The position numbers and the translations under genes are program-made. A DNA stretch of 64,000 nucleotides, taken from NCBI RefSeq assembly GCF_004322775.1, contig NZ_CP036403.1, forward strand, positions 930,001 to 994,000, given 5' to 3'. Below the pieces are notes generated by a model, which saw only the letters and a program-made list of their open reading frames with translations, did not search any database and was not told where the DNA came from. The stretch comes from Ornithinimicrobium sufpigmenti (GTDB taxonomy: Bacteria > Actinomycetota > Actinomycetes > Actinomycetales > Dermatophilaceae). Positions 35,867 through 46,100 of the stretch are shown here, one piece after another; position 1 is the first letter of the stretch; each line of letters starts with the position of its first letter.

Positions 35867-37570
35867 GTGACCGACACCGACCCCGCGCAGCTGCTCGCTG
35901 CCGTCGAGCGGCTCCGGGACTCGGCCGACCGACTGCACCTGCCCCTCGCGGTCGCCAGCGCCGAGCCGGCCCGGGTCACCCGTCGCGAGCTGGTCCAGCA
36001 GCTGGACGACTACGTGCTGCCCCGGCTGCGTTCTCTCGACGCGCCCCTGCTGGCTGTCGTCGGGGGCTCCACCGGCAGCGGCAAGTCGACCTTGGTCAAC
36101 TCGCTGGTCGGCCGGCAGGTGACCCGTCCGGGGGTGATCCGCCCGACCACCCGCGCCTCGGTCCTGGTCCACACCGAGCAGGACACCCGCTGGTTCACCG
36201 GCCGACGGGTGCTGCCGGACCTGGCCCGGGTGGTCGATGAGGCCGGCGCCGTGGACGACCCGGGTTCGGTCCGCCTGGTGGGCACCGACGCGCTCCCGTC
36301 CGGCCTGGCCCTGCTGGACGCTCCCGACATCGACTCGGTCGTCCAGGCCAACCGGCAGCTGTCCAAGCAGCTGCTGGCGGCGGCCGACCTGTGGCTGTTC
36401 GTCACCACGGCCGCCCGGTATGCCGATGCCGTCCCGTGGGACCTGCTGCGGGAGGCTTCGGAGCGGGGCACCTCGGTCGCCGTCGTGCTCAACCGGGTCC
36501 CCCCGGAGGCGCTGCGGGAGGTCCGGGTGCATCTGGCCACCATGCTGCGCGAGCAGGGGCTGGGCAAGGCACCGATCTTCGCCGTGCCCGAGGTCGACCT
36601 GGAGGACGGCCGCATACCGGAGCGGGAGGTGCAGCGGCTGCGCGGCTGGTTGCACTCCCTGGCCGGCGATGCCCGGGCGAGGTCGTTGGTCGTCCGCCGG
36701 ACGCTGAGCGGGGCGCTGGGCTCCCTCGCCGGACGCGCGCAGGAGATCGCGGGGGCGGGGCGTGAGCAGGTGGCTGCACGCGAGCAGCTGCAGGAGGTGT
36801 CGAGGGCGGCCTACGCCGACGCCCTGCGCAACGTCGGCGAGGGCGTGCAGGACGGCTCGCTGCTGCGCGGGGAGGTGCTCGCCCGCTGGCAGGAGCTGGT
36901 GGGGACCGGGGAGTTCCTGCGCTCGGTCGAGGCCGGCGTGGGACGGGTCCGGGACCGCATCACCGCCTTCTTCACCGGCAGGGAGGTCAGCTCCGAACCC
37001 CTGGAGGAGGCGCTGCAGACCGGGGCCGCGGCGCTGATCACCTCGCACGGACAGGTCGCCGCCAGCACGGCGGCCCGGGCCTGGAGACGCAGCCGAGCAG
37101 GGGAGCCGTTGGTGCGCGAGCACCCGGAGCTCGGCAAGGCCACCCCCGGCTACCCGGAGGAGGTGGAGCGGCTCATCCGCGACTGGCAGCACGACATCCT
37201 GGAGATGGTGCGCGAGGAAGCCGGGTCCCGCCGCTCGACCGCCCGCTACCTTTCCTTCGGGGTCAACGGGCTGGCCGTGCTCCTGATGGTCCTGGTGTTC
37301 AGCGCCACCAGCTTCATCCCGACCGGGGCGGAGGTCGCCATCGCCGGCGGCTCTGCCGTCCTGGCCCAGCGTCTGCTGGAGGCGGTCTTCGGCGACCAGG
37401 CCGTGCGGGAGATGTCCCGCAAGGCGCGCACCGCCCTGCTGGCCAGGGTGGAGGCCCTCTACGAGCAGGAGCAGGCCCGCTTCGACGCGGTCCTGGAGGA
37501 GGTTCCCGTGCCCGAGCACGTCATCGGCGAGCTGGAGGCGGCCGCGGCCCAGGTGGAGGCGGCCCGGTGA
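35867..37570 (+). CDS. Dynamin-like membrane GTPase (first of a pair)
   Basis: 567 residues from GTG 35867. G1 loop GGSTGSGKST (about 66-75), G3-like LLDAPDID and a G4-like NRVP. A long helical middle region follows, then a hydrophobic pair (NGLAVLLMVLVFSATSFIP, about 465-484, and AIAGGSAVLAQRL) and a helical end. Its stop overlaps the next GTPase start (GTGA). Such tandem GTPases resemble the Mycobacterium IniA/IniC class, which remodel membranes under envelope stress. The exact role is not known. Confidence 0.8.
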   Translation: MTDTDPAQLLAAVERLRDSADRLHLPLAVASAEPARVTRRELVQQLDDYVLPRLRSLDAPLLAVVGGSTGSGKSTLVNSLVGRQVTRPGVIRPTTRASVLVHTEQDTRWFTGRRVLPDLARVVDEAGAVDDPGSVRLVGTDALPSGLALLDAPDIDSVVQANRQLSKQLLAAADLWLFVTTAARYADAVPWDLLREASERGTSVAVVLNRVPPEALREVRVHLATMLREQGLGKAPIFAVPEVDLEDGRIPEREVQRLRGWLHSLAGDARARSLVVRRTLSGALGSLAGRAQEIAGAGREQVAAREQLQEVSRAAYADALRNVGEGVQDGSLLRGEVLARWQELVGTGEFLRSVEAGVGRVRDRITAFFTGREVSSEPLEEALQTGAAALITSHGQVAASTAARAWRRSRAGEPLVREHPELGKATPGYPEEVERLIRDWQHDILEMVREEAGSRRSTARYLSFGVNGLAVLLMVLVFSATSFIPTGAEVAIAGGSAVLAQRLLEAVFGDQAVREMSRKARTALLARVEALYEQEQARFDAVLEEVPVPEHVIGELEAAAAQVEAAR

Positions 37571-39213
37571 GGCTGCGCCGCGGTGCACGAGAGGGAGCGG
37601 GGACGGTATCCGTCGCAGAGCGGGCCGACGCCCTGCGCTCGGCCCTCGACATCGGCGGGGACGAGCTCGACCCTGCCGCGAGCGAGCAGGCGCGGGCCGT
37701 CGTGGACCGGGCGGTCGAGCGCTCGGCACTGACCGGGGGCCGCACGGTCGTGGCCCTCGCCGGCGCCACCGGCTCGGGCAAGTCCAGCCTGTTCAACCGC
37801 CTGGCCGGCGGCGAGGTGTCCACGATCAGCCCCCGGCGCCCCACCACGGCCGAGGCCGGAGCGGCCATCTGGGGCGAGGAGGATGCCAGCGAGCTGCTCG
37901 ACTGGCTCGGTGTGCACAACCGTCACCACGTGCCCGCCAGCGCCGAGGACGTCGACCTGGACGGCCTGGTGCTCGTGGACCTGCCCGACTTCGACTCCCG
38001 GGAGCTGCGGCACCGGGTCGAGGCCGACAAGATCCTGGAACGGGCCGACGTCTTCGTCTGGGTGACCGACCCCCAGAAGTATGCCGACGCCCGGCTGCAC
38101 GACGACTACCTACGGCCGCTGCGGCACCACGACACCGTGATGCTGCTCGTCCTCAACCAGGCCGACAGGCTGCGGCAGGAGGGCGGCGTCGACCAGGTCG
38201 CGGACGACCTGCGGCGCCTGGTCCGCGAGGACGGTGCCGGTGACCACGAGGTCATCGTCACCTCGGCCCGGGTCGGCACCGGCCTGGACGAGCTGCGCAG
38301 ACGTATCGGCCAGGTCGTGAGCGCCCGGAACGCCGCCGAGGCGCGGCTCGTGGCGGACCTGCGTACCCGGGCCGAGCAGGTCGCCGAGGGCGTCGCGCCG
38401 AGCACCCCGGACCTGGGAGAGGGTGTGGACAGGCGGTTGCACGAGACGCTCAAGGTGTCCTCGGGCGTGCCGGTCGTCCTGGACGCCGTCGAGCGCGACT
38501 ACGTCCGGCAGGCCGCCCAGCGCACCGGTTGGCCCTTCACGCGGTGGGTGTCCGGGCTGAGGCCGGACCCGCTGCGCCGGCTCCGGCTGGGCGATGACCG
38601 GCCCGGCCCCACCGGCATCGCGCCCTCCGACGTGCGCGCCGTGCTGGGCCGTTCCTCGCTGCCGGCCCCCACCCCGGCGGCCCGCGCGAACGTCCAGCTG
38701 GCCACCCGCCGGCTCGGCGAGGAGGCCGGCGCCTCGCTGCCGCCGCGGTGGGCGGAGGCCGTGCTCGAGGCGGCCAGCCCGAAGGAGGACAACCTCGCGG
38801 ACGCGCTGGACCAGGCGGTGGTGGGTGTCCCGTTGCGCAAGCGGGCCCCCCGTTGGTGGTCGGTCGTCGGCGTGCTGCAGCTCATCCTCGCGGTGGCTGC
38901 CGTGGTCGGCCTGGCCTGGTTGACGGTCCTGGCGGTCCTCGGGTGGTTTCAGATCCCGGCAGAGGCGCTCTTCTGGGGGCCGGTGCCGGTCCCGCTCGCG
39001 CTTCTCGTCGGCGGGCTGCTCGCGGGGCTGCTGGTCGCGGTGCTGGCACGGATCGCCGCCAGGGTCGGCGCCCGGCGACGGCGACGGCACGTCGAGCACC
39101 TCCTCGACGAGGCGATCGATGAGGTCGCCTACCAGCACGTGCGGCGGCCGATCACCACCGTCCTGGACCGGCACGACCGGACGCGCGAGCTGCTCTCCGT
39201 CGCCGCGTCCTAG
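37567..39213 (+). CDS. YfjP-like membrane GTPase (second of a pair)
   Basis: 548 residues. G1 GATGSGKSS (about 64-72), G3 DLPDFD, G4 NQAD and G5-like SARVGTG are all present, a complete GTPase. Two hydrophobic helices close together near the C-terminus (about 433-458 and 470-500) anchor it in the membrane. Translation is coupled to the partner GTPase. The two proteins probably work as a heteromeric membrane-remodelling pair. Confidence 0.85.
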   Translation: MRLRRGAREGAGTVSVAERADALRSALDIGGDELDPAASEQARAVVDRAVERSALTGGRTVVALAGATGSGKSSLFNRLAGGEVSTISPRRPTTAEAGAAIWGEEDASELLDWLGVHNRHHVPASAEDVDLDGLVLVDLPDFDSRELRHRVEADKILERADVFVWVTDPQKYADARLHDDYLRPLRHHDTVMLLVLNQADRLRQEGGVDQVADDLRRLVREDGAGDHEVIVTSARVGTGLDELRRRIGQVVSARNAAEARLVADLRTRAEQVAEGVAPSTPDLGEGVDRRLHETLKVSSGVPVVLDAVERDYVRQAAQRTGWPFTRWVSGLRPDPLRRLRLGDDRPGPTGIAPSDVRAVLGRSSLPAPTPAARANVQLATRRLGEEAGASLPPRWAEAVLEAASPKEDNLADALDQAVVGVPLRKRAPRWWSVVGVLQLILAVAAVVGLAWLTVLAVLGWFQIPAEALFWGPVPVPLALLVGGLLAGLLVAVLARIAARVGARRRRRHVEHLLDEAIDEVAYQHVRRPITTVLDRHDRTRELLSVAAS

Positions 39214-39366
39214 CGCCCGGCTCGACCGACCCGTCGCCCTCCACATCCCCCGCGTCCGCCCGGGGTTGTCCACAGATCGCCACGGACCTCTGGTCGGCCT
39301 GCCAGGGCTCCACCACGGTGGTGTCAGGACCCGTCACCCGACGGGCCGGACAAGGAGGGGAGCATC

Positions 39367-39930
39367 ATGGCCCAGACCATGCTGACCATCAGCGGCCGCG
39401 TCGCGCAGGAGCCCAAGATCAGGCACGGCAAGACCACCGGCGCGCCGTTCTGCGTCGTCTCGGTGGCGGTCAACAACGACCGCTTCGACAAGGAGCAGGA
39501 GAGGTGGGTCAACCTCGACACCACCTTCTACGAGCTCGTCTGCTTCGGGGGGCTGGGCGCCAACGTGGCTGCCTCGCTCAAGGTGGGTGACCCGGTCGTC
39601 GCGCTCGGCCGGTTCAAGGTGAGCAGCTGGGAGGGGGAGACCCAGCGCTCCCAGACGCCCACCATCACCTGCGAACACCTCGGCCCCGACCTGCGGTTCG
39701 GCACCGCGGCCCTCGTCCGGGGGCAGGCCGGCTACGGCCAGGACCGGGTCGACCAGGACGTCGACTTCCGGGAGATCACGGCCGAGCGGGAGGCCGCCGC
39801 GAGCGGGAGTTCGGCCAGGTCGCCCGCAGCGGACGCGCGGGACCTGGACGCCAGCCCGGGGCCGGACGCCGACGAGGACGGTGTGGTGAGCGAGGAGGAC
39901 GCCGAGGAGTTCCTCGCCCGCAGCGCCTGA
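39367..39930 (+). CDS. ssb: Single-stranded DNA-binding protein
   Basis: 187 residues with an OB fold at about 1-115 (MLTISGRVAQEPKIRHGKTT, CVVSVAVNNDRFD, LVCFGGLGANVAASLKVGD). The acidic tail lacks the conserved DDDIPF tip, ending EEFLARSA. Primary SSBs use that tip to recruit replication proteins, so this is more likely an accessory SSB. It is preceded by 153 bp containing AGGAGGG at 39354-39360. Confidence 0.88.
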   Translation: MAQTMLTISGRVAQEPKIRHGKTTGAPFCVVSVAVNNDRFDKEQERWVNLDTTFYELVCFGGLGANVAASLKVGDPVVALGRFKVSSWEGETQRSQTPTITCEHLGPDLRFGTAALVRGQAGYGQDRVDQDVDFREITAEREAAASGSSARSPAADARDLDASPGPDADEDGVVSEEDAEEFLARSA

Positions 39931-40132
39931 CGTCCACCCGACCGGCATCGACCGGCACCGACCCCCGAGGTTCGGGACCCGGATCAGCCCCCGCGTCGGC
40001 GGCACGGCCTTCCCTGCCCGCCGAGCCGTCGGCGCGGGCCCCTGGGGGCGCGGGCGGTCCTGCCCAGCGGGTAGAACGCCGCCGGCGGCCAAGGATTCGG
40101 CCGCCCACGGTCCCCGGACTACCCTGGGATCC

Positions 40133-41815
40133 ATGGCCGAATTTATCTACACCATGACGCGCGCCCGCAAGGCGGTCGGCGACAAGGTGATCCTCGACGA
40201 CGTCACGATGTCCTTCTACCCCGGCGCGAAGATCGGCGTGGTCGGTCCCAACGGCGCCGGCAAGTCGACCATCCTGAAGATCATGGCGGGGATGGACCAG
40301 CCGTCCAACGGTGAGGCCCGGCTGAGCCCCGGATACTCGGTCGGCATCCTGCTGCAGGAGCCCCCGCTGAACGAGGAGAAGACGGTCCTCGGCAACGTCG
40401 AGGAGGGCGTGGGCGAGATCAAGGCCAAGCTGGACCGCTACAACGAGATCTCCGAGCTGATGGCCGAGCCGGACGCCGACTTCGACGCGCTCATGGCCGA
40501 GATGGGCCAGCTGCAGGAAGAGATCGACCACGCCGACGCCTGGGACCTCGACGCCCAGCTCGAGCAGGCGATGGACGCCCTGCGCTGCCCGCCGCCGGAC
40601 GCCGACGTGACGGTCCTCTCCGGTGGTGAGCGCCGCCGGGTCGCGCTGTGCAAGCTGCTGCTGTCCAAGCCCGACCTGCTCCTGCTCGACGAGCCCACCA
40701 ACCACCTGGACGCCGAGTCGGTGCAGTGGCTGGAGCAGCACCTCAAGGACTACCCCGGCGCCGTCCTGGCGGTGACCCACGACCGGTACTTCCTGGACAA
40801 CGTGGCCGAGTGGATCGCCGAGGTCGACCGCGGCCGGCTCTATCCCTACGAGGGCAACTACTCCACCTACCTGGAGAAGAAGCGCGAGCGCCTCGCCATC
40901 GCGGGCAAGAAGGACGCCAAGCTGGCCAAGCGGCTGGAGTCCGAGCTGGAGTGGGTGCGCTCCAACCCCAAGGCCAAGCAGACCAAGAACAAGGCGCGTC
41001 TGGCCCGCTACGAGGAGATGGCCGCGGAGGCCGAGAGGACCCGCAAGCTGGACTTCGAGGAGATCCAGATCCCGCCGGGCCCGCGACTGGGCAGCCAGGT
41101 CATCGAGGTCAAGGACCTCGAGAAGGGCTTCGGCGACCGGGTGCTGATCAACGGCTTGTCCTTCACCCTGCCGCGCAACGGCATCGTCGGTGTCATCGGT
41201 CCCAACGGCGTGGGCAAGACCACGCTGTTCAAGACCATCGTCGGCCTGGAGGAGGCGGACTCCGGTGAGGTCAGGATCGGTGAGACGGTCAAGATCTCCT
41301 ACGTCGACCAGTCGCGGGAGAACATCAACCCCGAGAAGTCGCTGTGGGAGGTCGTCTCCGACGGCAACGACTTCATCCAGGTCGGTCAGGTGGAGATCCC
41401 CAGCCGTGCCTACGTCAGCCAGTTCGGCTTCAAGGGCCCGGACCAGCAGAAGAAGGCCGGCGTGCTCTCCGGTGGTGAGCGCAACCGGCTCAACCTGGCC
41501 CTGACGCTCAAGGAGGGCGGCAACCTGCTGCTCCTCGACGAGCCGACGAACGACCTGGACGTCGAGACCCTGGGCTCGCTGGAGAACGCGCTGCTCAACT
41601 TCCCCGGCTGCGCCGTGGTGATCAGCCACGACCGGTGGTTCCTGGACCGGGTGGCCACGCACATCCTGGCCTACGAGGGCGATGCCGAGGACCCGGCCAG
41701 GTGGTACTGGTTCGAGGGCAACTTCGGCGCCTACGAGGAGAACAAGGTCGAGCGGCTCGGCCCCGACGCCGCCCGCCCGCACCGGGTCACCTACCGCAAG
41801 CTCACCCGCGACTGA
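40133..41815 (+). CDS. ettA: Energy-dependent translational throttle protein EttA
   Basis: 560 residues, an ABC-F protein with two ATPase modules. Walker A motifs GPNGAGKST and GPNGVGKTT, signature LSGGERRR and LSGGERNR, and Walker B motifs LLLLDEPTNHLD and LLLLDEPTNDLD. Between them is the ABC-F linker of about 75 residues. Opening MAEFIYTMTRARKAVGDK is diagnostic of EttA. It binds the ribosome E site and gates the first peptide bond according to the ATP/ADP ratio. Confidence 0.96.
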   Translation: MAEFIYTMTRARKAVGDKVILDDVTMSFYPGAKIGVVGPNGAGKSTILKIMAGMDQPSNGEARLSPGYSVGILLQEPPLNEEKTVLGNVEEGVGEIKAKLDRYNEISELMAEPDADFDALMAEMGQLQEEIDHADAWDLDAQLEQAMDALRCPPPDADVTVLSGGERRRVALCKLLLSKPDLLLLDEPTNHLDAESVQWLEQHLKDYPGAVLAVTHDRYFLDNVAEWIAEVDRGRLYPYEGNYSTYLEKKRERLAIAGKKDAKLAKRLESELEWVRSNPKAKQTKNKARLARYEEMAAEAERTRKLDFEEIQIPPGPRLGSQVIEVKDLEKGFGDRVLINGLSFTLPRNGIVGVIGPNGVGKTTLFKTIVGLEEADSGEVRIGETVKISYVDQSRENINPEKSLWEVVSDGNDFIQVGQVEIPSRAYVSQFGFKGPDQQKKAGVLSGGERNRLNLALTLKEGGNLLLLDEPTNDLDVETLGSLENALLNFPGCAVVISHDRWFLDRVATHILAYEGDAEDPARWYWFEGNFGAYEENKVERLGPDAARPHRVTYRKLTRD

Positions 41816-41832
41816 CCCACCCGGGTCAGCCG

Positions 41833-42810
41833 GTGCCACGCCGTCCCCGCCCCCAGCCCCCGTTGCCGCCGCGCGACGGGCTGGGGGCGGCCCGCGTCCG
41901 GATGCCGCACACTCCGCCTGAGTGCCCTCCTGGTCACCCCGCAGACTGCCCGGGCCGGGGGCCGTTCGCGACCGTCGTCGACTTCCTCGTCCACCTCACC
42001 GGGGACGCGGACGCGGTATGGCGCCGCGTGCGGGCTGGCGAGGTCCGGCTCACCGACGGGACCCGGGTGGACGCGGGGACGGCCTACCGGCCTGGTGGCG
42101 CCGCATACCTCTATCGGGACCTGCCCGAGGAGGTGCCTGTGCCAGGGGAGCTGACCGTGCTGCTGCGCGATGACGGGACCGGCCTGCTGGCCGTGGACAA
42201 GCCGCCCTTTCTGGCCACCACGCCGCGAGGCAGCCACGTCGCCGAGACCGTGCTGGTGCGGCTACGGCGCCAGCTCGACCTGCCCGACCTGGCGCCGGTC
42301 CACCGACTCGATCGGCTGACCAGTGGCGTCCTGCTCCTCGCCATGCGGCCGGAAGCCCGGGCCCCCTACCAGCGCATGGTGCAGGCGGGAGGTCTGACCA
42401 AGACCTACGAGGCGCTGGCCCCGCTGCGCGCCGACCTCCTGCTGCCGGTGACCGTCCGCAACCGGGTGGTCAAACGCCGGGGGAGGCTGCAGGCCCAGGT
42501 CGAGGACGGGGAGCCGAACGCGGTGACCCGGGTCGAGCTGGCCGGCATGGAGCAGGCAGACGGTCGGCGGCTCGGCCGCTACCGGCTGACCCCGACCACC
42601 GGGCAGACCCACCAGCTGCGGGTCCACCTGGCCGGTCTCGGGGTCCCCATCGTGGGCGATCCCCTCTACCCGCAGGTACGGGACGTGGCGCCGGGCGACT
42701 TCTCCAGCCCGCTGCAGCTGCTGGCGCATGCCCTGCGCTTCACCGACCCGGTCAGCGGGGAGGACCGGCAGGTCGTCAGCCGTCGCGAGCTGCCGATCAA
42801 GCCCCGCTAA
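41833..42810 (+). CDS. RluA-family pseudouridine synthase
   Basis: 325 residues from GTG 41833, chosen because VPRRPRPQPPLPPRDGLGAA is the family N-terminus; ATG 41902 would drop it. Catalytic Asp in HRLDRLTSGVLL. Substrate motifs VDKPPFLATTPRG and TTGQTHQLRVHLAGLG follow. It isomerises uridine to pseudouridine in 23S rRNA or tRNA; the target site is unclear. Its stop overlaps by 4 bp the end of a convergent small gene. Confidence 0.9.
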   Translation: MPRRPRPQPPLPPRDGLGAARVRMPHTPPECPPGHPADCPGRGPFATVVDFLVHLTGDADAVWRRVRAGEVRLTDGTRVDAGTAYRPGGAAYLYRDLPEEVPVPGELTVLLRDDGTGLLAVDKPPFLATTPRGSHVAETVLVRLRRQLDLPDLAPVHRLDRLTSGVLLLAMRPEARAPYQRMVQAGGLTKTYEALAPLRADLLLPVTVRNRVVKRRGRLQAQVEDGEPNAVTRVELAGMEQADGRRLGRYRLTPTTGQTHQLRVHLAGLGVPIVGDPLYPQVRDVAPGDFSSPLQLLAHALRFTDPVSGEDRQVVSRRELPIKPR

Positions 42811-43004
42811 CCCTTCTGGCGGCCGCGCAGCAGGCCCAGCACCGGCGAGCCGGCCCCGAGCAGGAAGCCCAGGTCGTACCAGGTGCCCATCCGTTCCACG
42901 TCGTAGACCGGGAAGCGTTCCCAGGCGCCGAAGACGTGCGCGATGAAGACGATCCAGGCGGTGATCCCGTTCCAGAGGCCCCACAGCAGGTCCTGCCACC
43001 ACAT
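42807..43004 (-). CDS. Small conserved membrane protein
   Basis: 65 residues from ATG 43004 with an AGAAGGG site. Two hydrophobic segments (about 4-25, QDLLWGLWNGITAWIVFIAH, and about 44-60, WYDLGFLLGAGSPVLGLL) with aromatic and Tyr residues between (VYDVERMGTWYD). Function unknown. Confidence 0.7.
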   Translation of the reverse strand: MWWQDLLWGLWNGITAWIVFIAHVFGAWERFPVYDVERMGTWYDLGFLLGAGSPVLGLLRGRQKG

Positions 43005-43085
43005 CGCTGCACCCTTCTCACCCGACGGCTGTCGCCTCGACAGGCCCAGACTACGGTCCGGAGGCCCCAGCCGGCGGACACGACG

Positions 43086-43117
43086 CGGGCCCGCCTCCCC
43101 GGAGGGAGACGGGCCCG
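43086..43117 (-). terminator. Terminator-like hairpin after the second subtilase
   Basis: Near-perfect stem CGGGCCCGCCTCCC / GGGAGACGGGCCCG with loop CGGA, one mismatch. It lies about 40 bp past the leftward subtilase stop at 43159. Confidence 0.75.
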
Positions 43118-43158
43118 GATCGGGTGACCTGGCGGCCGGGCCGCTCAGGTCGACGCAC

Positions 43159-46100
43159 CTACGGCGTGACCGTGACCACGGTGTGGCCGGCCTCACCGTC
43201 ACCGAAGTCGTAGCCGATGGCACCCAGGTAGCGGGTGCCGGCCTCGAGCCCGGACCAGGCTGCGGTCAGCTCGACCGGCACGCTGGAGACGACCTCGACC
43301 GGCGACGGGGAGACGTCGAGGTTGCCCTCGTCGCCCACCGGCGCGTAGGTGTGCAGCGGTCCCGTCGCCGCGTCTCCTGCCTGACCGTTCCAGTAGTCGA
43401 TCGCGAGCAGGTACTGACCGGGGGCGGGGTCGACGAGGGTGATGGCCTCGTCCGAGCCGCCGGCAGCGCTCTGCGCGATGACCTGGCCGTCCGGCGTGGC
43501 CAGGAAGAGGTCGAGGTCCAGACCCGCCGGGGTCCACTCGTCCTCCCAGACCTCGGCGCGGAATGCCGCGGCACCCTCCGGGATGGTGACCGGGACCACC
43601 AGGTCGGTGATGCCAGGACCGCCGTCGGGGCCGTCGGAGATCACGGTGACCTCCTGGGTGCTGGCCGGGGTCAGGCCGTGCACCACCGAGGTCATGGTGC
43701 CGGACGTGCCGGGCACCACCTCCCACGTCGCGCTGCCCTCGACACCGCTGATCACCAGGTCGGTGGGCGCGGCGACGGCGACCGGGTGGACCGCGATCGG
43801 GCTGCGGACGTCGGAACCCTCGCCGGACCAGGTGATCGACCCGAAGGCCCACTCGCCGACCGGGGCACCGTCGTTGGTGATGGTGACCTCGAACTCGGCG
43901 GACCCGCCCTCGGCGACCTCGATGGTGGCCGGGGTGACGACGACGGACATACCCTCGGGCGCCTCGACGCTGGCGGTGTAGGTGCCGCCGGCGCCGGTCG
44001 CGGTGACCGTGCGGGTGACGGTCTGGCTGCCGGCCAGCTGCCCGATGGCGATGCTCGGGTAGTTCAGGTCGCTCGGGTCGGGGATGCCGCCCAGGATGTC
44101 GCTCACCTGGTCGCAGACCCCCTGCCCGCCGACCAGCTGGAGCTGGCCGATGGCGCAGGTGTAGGCGTACCAGTCGATGAAGTCCGACTCGTACACCAGC
44201 GGCGTGCCGTAGGACGCCGCGGGCTGGACCTCGCCGGAGCCGTAGTGCAGCGGGCTGGCCGGGGCGCCACCGTAGTGGATCGGCTCACCGTTGCTGTTCA
44301 GCGGGTCGGCGGTGGTCATCATCGCCGACTTGACCGCCATCGGGCTCCAGTCGGTGTACTTCGACATCATCAGGGCAGCCAGGCCCGCGATGTGCGGGGC
44401 CGACATCGAGGTGCCGGACAGCGCGTTGAAGTCAGTCCCGGGGTCACCCGCCGGTGAGACTGCGGCGATGACGTCGACACCCGGAGCGGTGATGTCCGGC
44501 TTCAGCACGTCGCCACCACCGGCGATCGCCGGGCCGTAGGAGCTGAACCCGGCCATCTCGGGGACGACCAGCTCGCTGTCAACCTCGCCCGTGGCGGAGA
44601 TGAATGCGGTCGGGTTCGGGTCAGACTCCTCGTAGGCCTTGATGGCCGCCCCGGCGGTGCCGTTGACGTGGATCGAGGGGATGACGTGGAAGTCGGCGTT
44701 CAGCGACTCGTTGTCGTTGTTGTTGACCAGGACGATGCCGATGCCGCCGGCGTCGGCGACGACCTGGCCCTTCTCCGCGCGGGCGTTCTGCCCGCGGGTG
44801 CAGATGACGATCTCTCCGTCGATGGCGTCCTCGTCGAGCGAACCCGGGAGGCAGAGGGCCGCGTCGGCCGCGGTGCGGCCGTCCGCAGGGTAGTCCTCCG
44901 AGTCGATCAGCGGGGCGGGGCCGACGGCCTCACCGGCGCCGACGCCCTCGAAGCTCAGCGCCGGGGTGTTGAAGGCATCCTCCAGCGTTGACTCGACCTG
45001 CTCGCTCAGCGCGTTCTCACCGCCGAGGACGTTGACCCACTGCGGGTCCATCGAGGCCATCGAAGACAGGACGCGACCGGGCACGTCAGCCGGGCGGCTG
45101 AGCATGACCGGGACCTGCTGCCAGCCCGCGAGGGCGGAGGCGGCCAGCGCGTCCGGGTAGTCCGCGCCGGTCGCGAGGTGGACCACCGGGACGGGGTTCT
45201 CCGCCGAGTAGCCGAACTGCTCGGCGATGGCCACGGAGGTGCCGTACCGGTCCTTGCCCGCCAGGCGCTGCGAGGCGCCGAGCTCCTCGAAGACCGTATC
45301 GCTGACGGCGTTGGGACCGCCGAGGACGATGACCTCCGGGTCACCGAGGGCAGACAGTGCCTCGGTCACCGCACCGGGGACGCTGTCGTCGCGCACCAGG
45401 AGCACCGGAGTGCCCTCGGCGCCCGCCAGGGCGGAGCCGGAGAGAGCGTCGGGGAAGTTGTTGCCCACACCGGTGGCCACGTAGACGTGGTCGACCTGAC
45501 CGTAGGCCTCGGCGAGCATGGCGGCCGTCTGGTAACGGTCCGTGCCGCTGACCCGGACGACGTCTCCGTAGGCCTCGAGCTGACCCTCGACCTCCTCGGA
45601 GACCGCGACCGGCCCGCCGAGGATGACGATGTTGGAGGGCTGGAGCTCCTGCAGCGCAGTCACTGTCGCGCCGGGCAACGAGTCGACGCGGGTCAGCAGC
45701 ACCGGGGCCGGGTCACCGTCGGGGGTGGTCATCGTGCTCCGCGCGTCCATCGTCATACCGCGGGCGGCCGGAGCGGCACCCACGAGCGCGTCGGCGAACT
45801 GGTTGCCCGTGGCGATGTAGACGGTGTCCACGTCGTCGTAGCCCTGCAGCGCGATCTGCGCGGCGGTGGCGTAGCGGTCCTTGCCGCCGATGCGCTCGAC
45901 GATGTCCTCGCCACCGAGGTCGACGTACTTCCTGCTGTCCCGGTCATGGGTGGAGGCCGCGACGGTCATCACCCACGGGGAGTTGTGGGCGACCGAGCCG
46001 GCGCCCACGGTGTCGCCGGAGTTGCCAGCCGAGGCGGCCACGAAGACGCCCGCGTCGGCGGCGTCGAAGAAGGCCAGCTCGATGGAGTCCACGACGTACT

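Noticed and set aside
39776..41839. Long minus-strand open frame of 687 codons
   Set aside because: It is antisense to EttA, whose ATPase motifs are complete; the frame stays open because of high GC and has no family motif.
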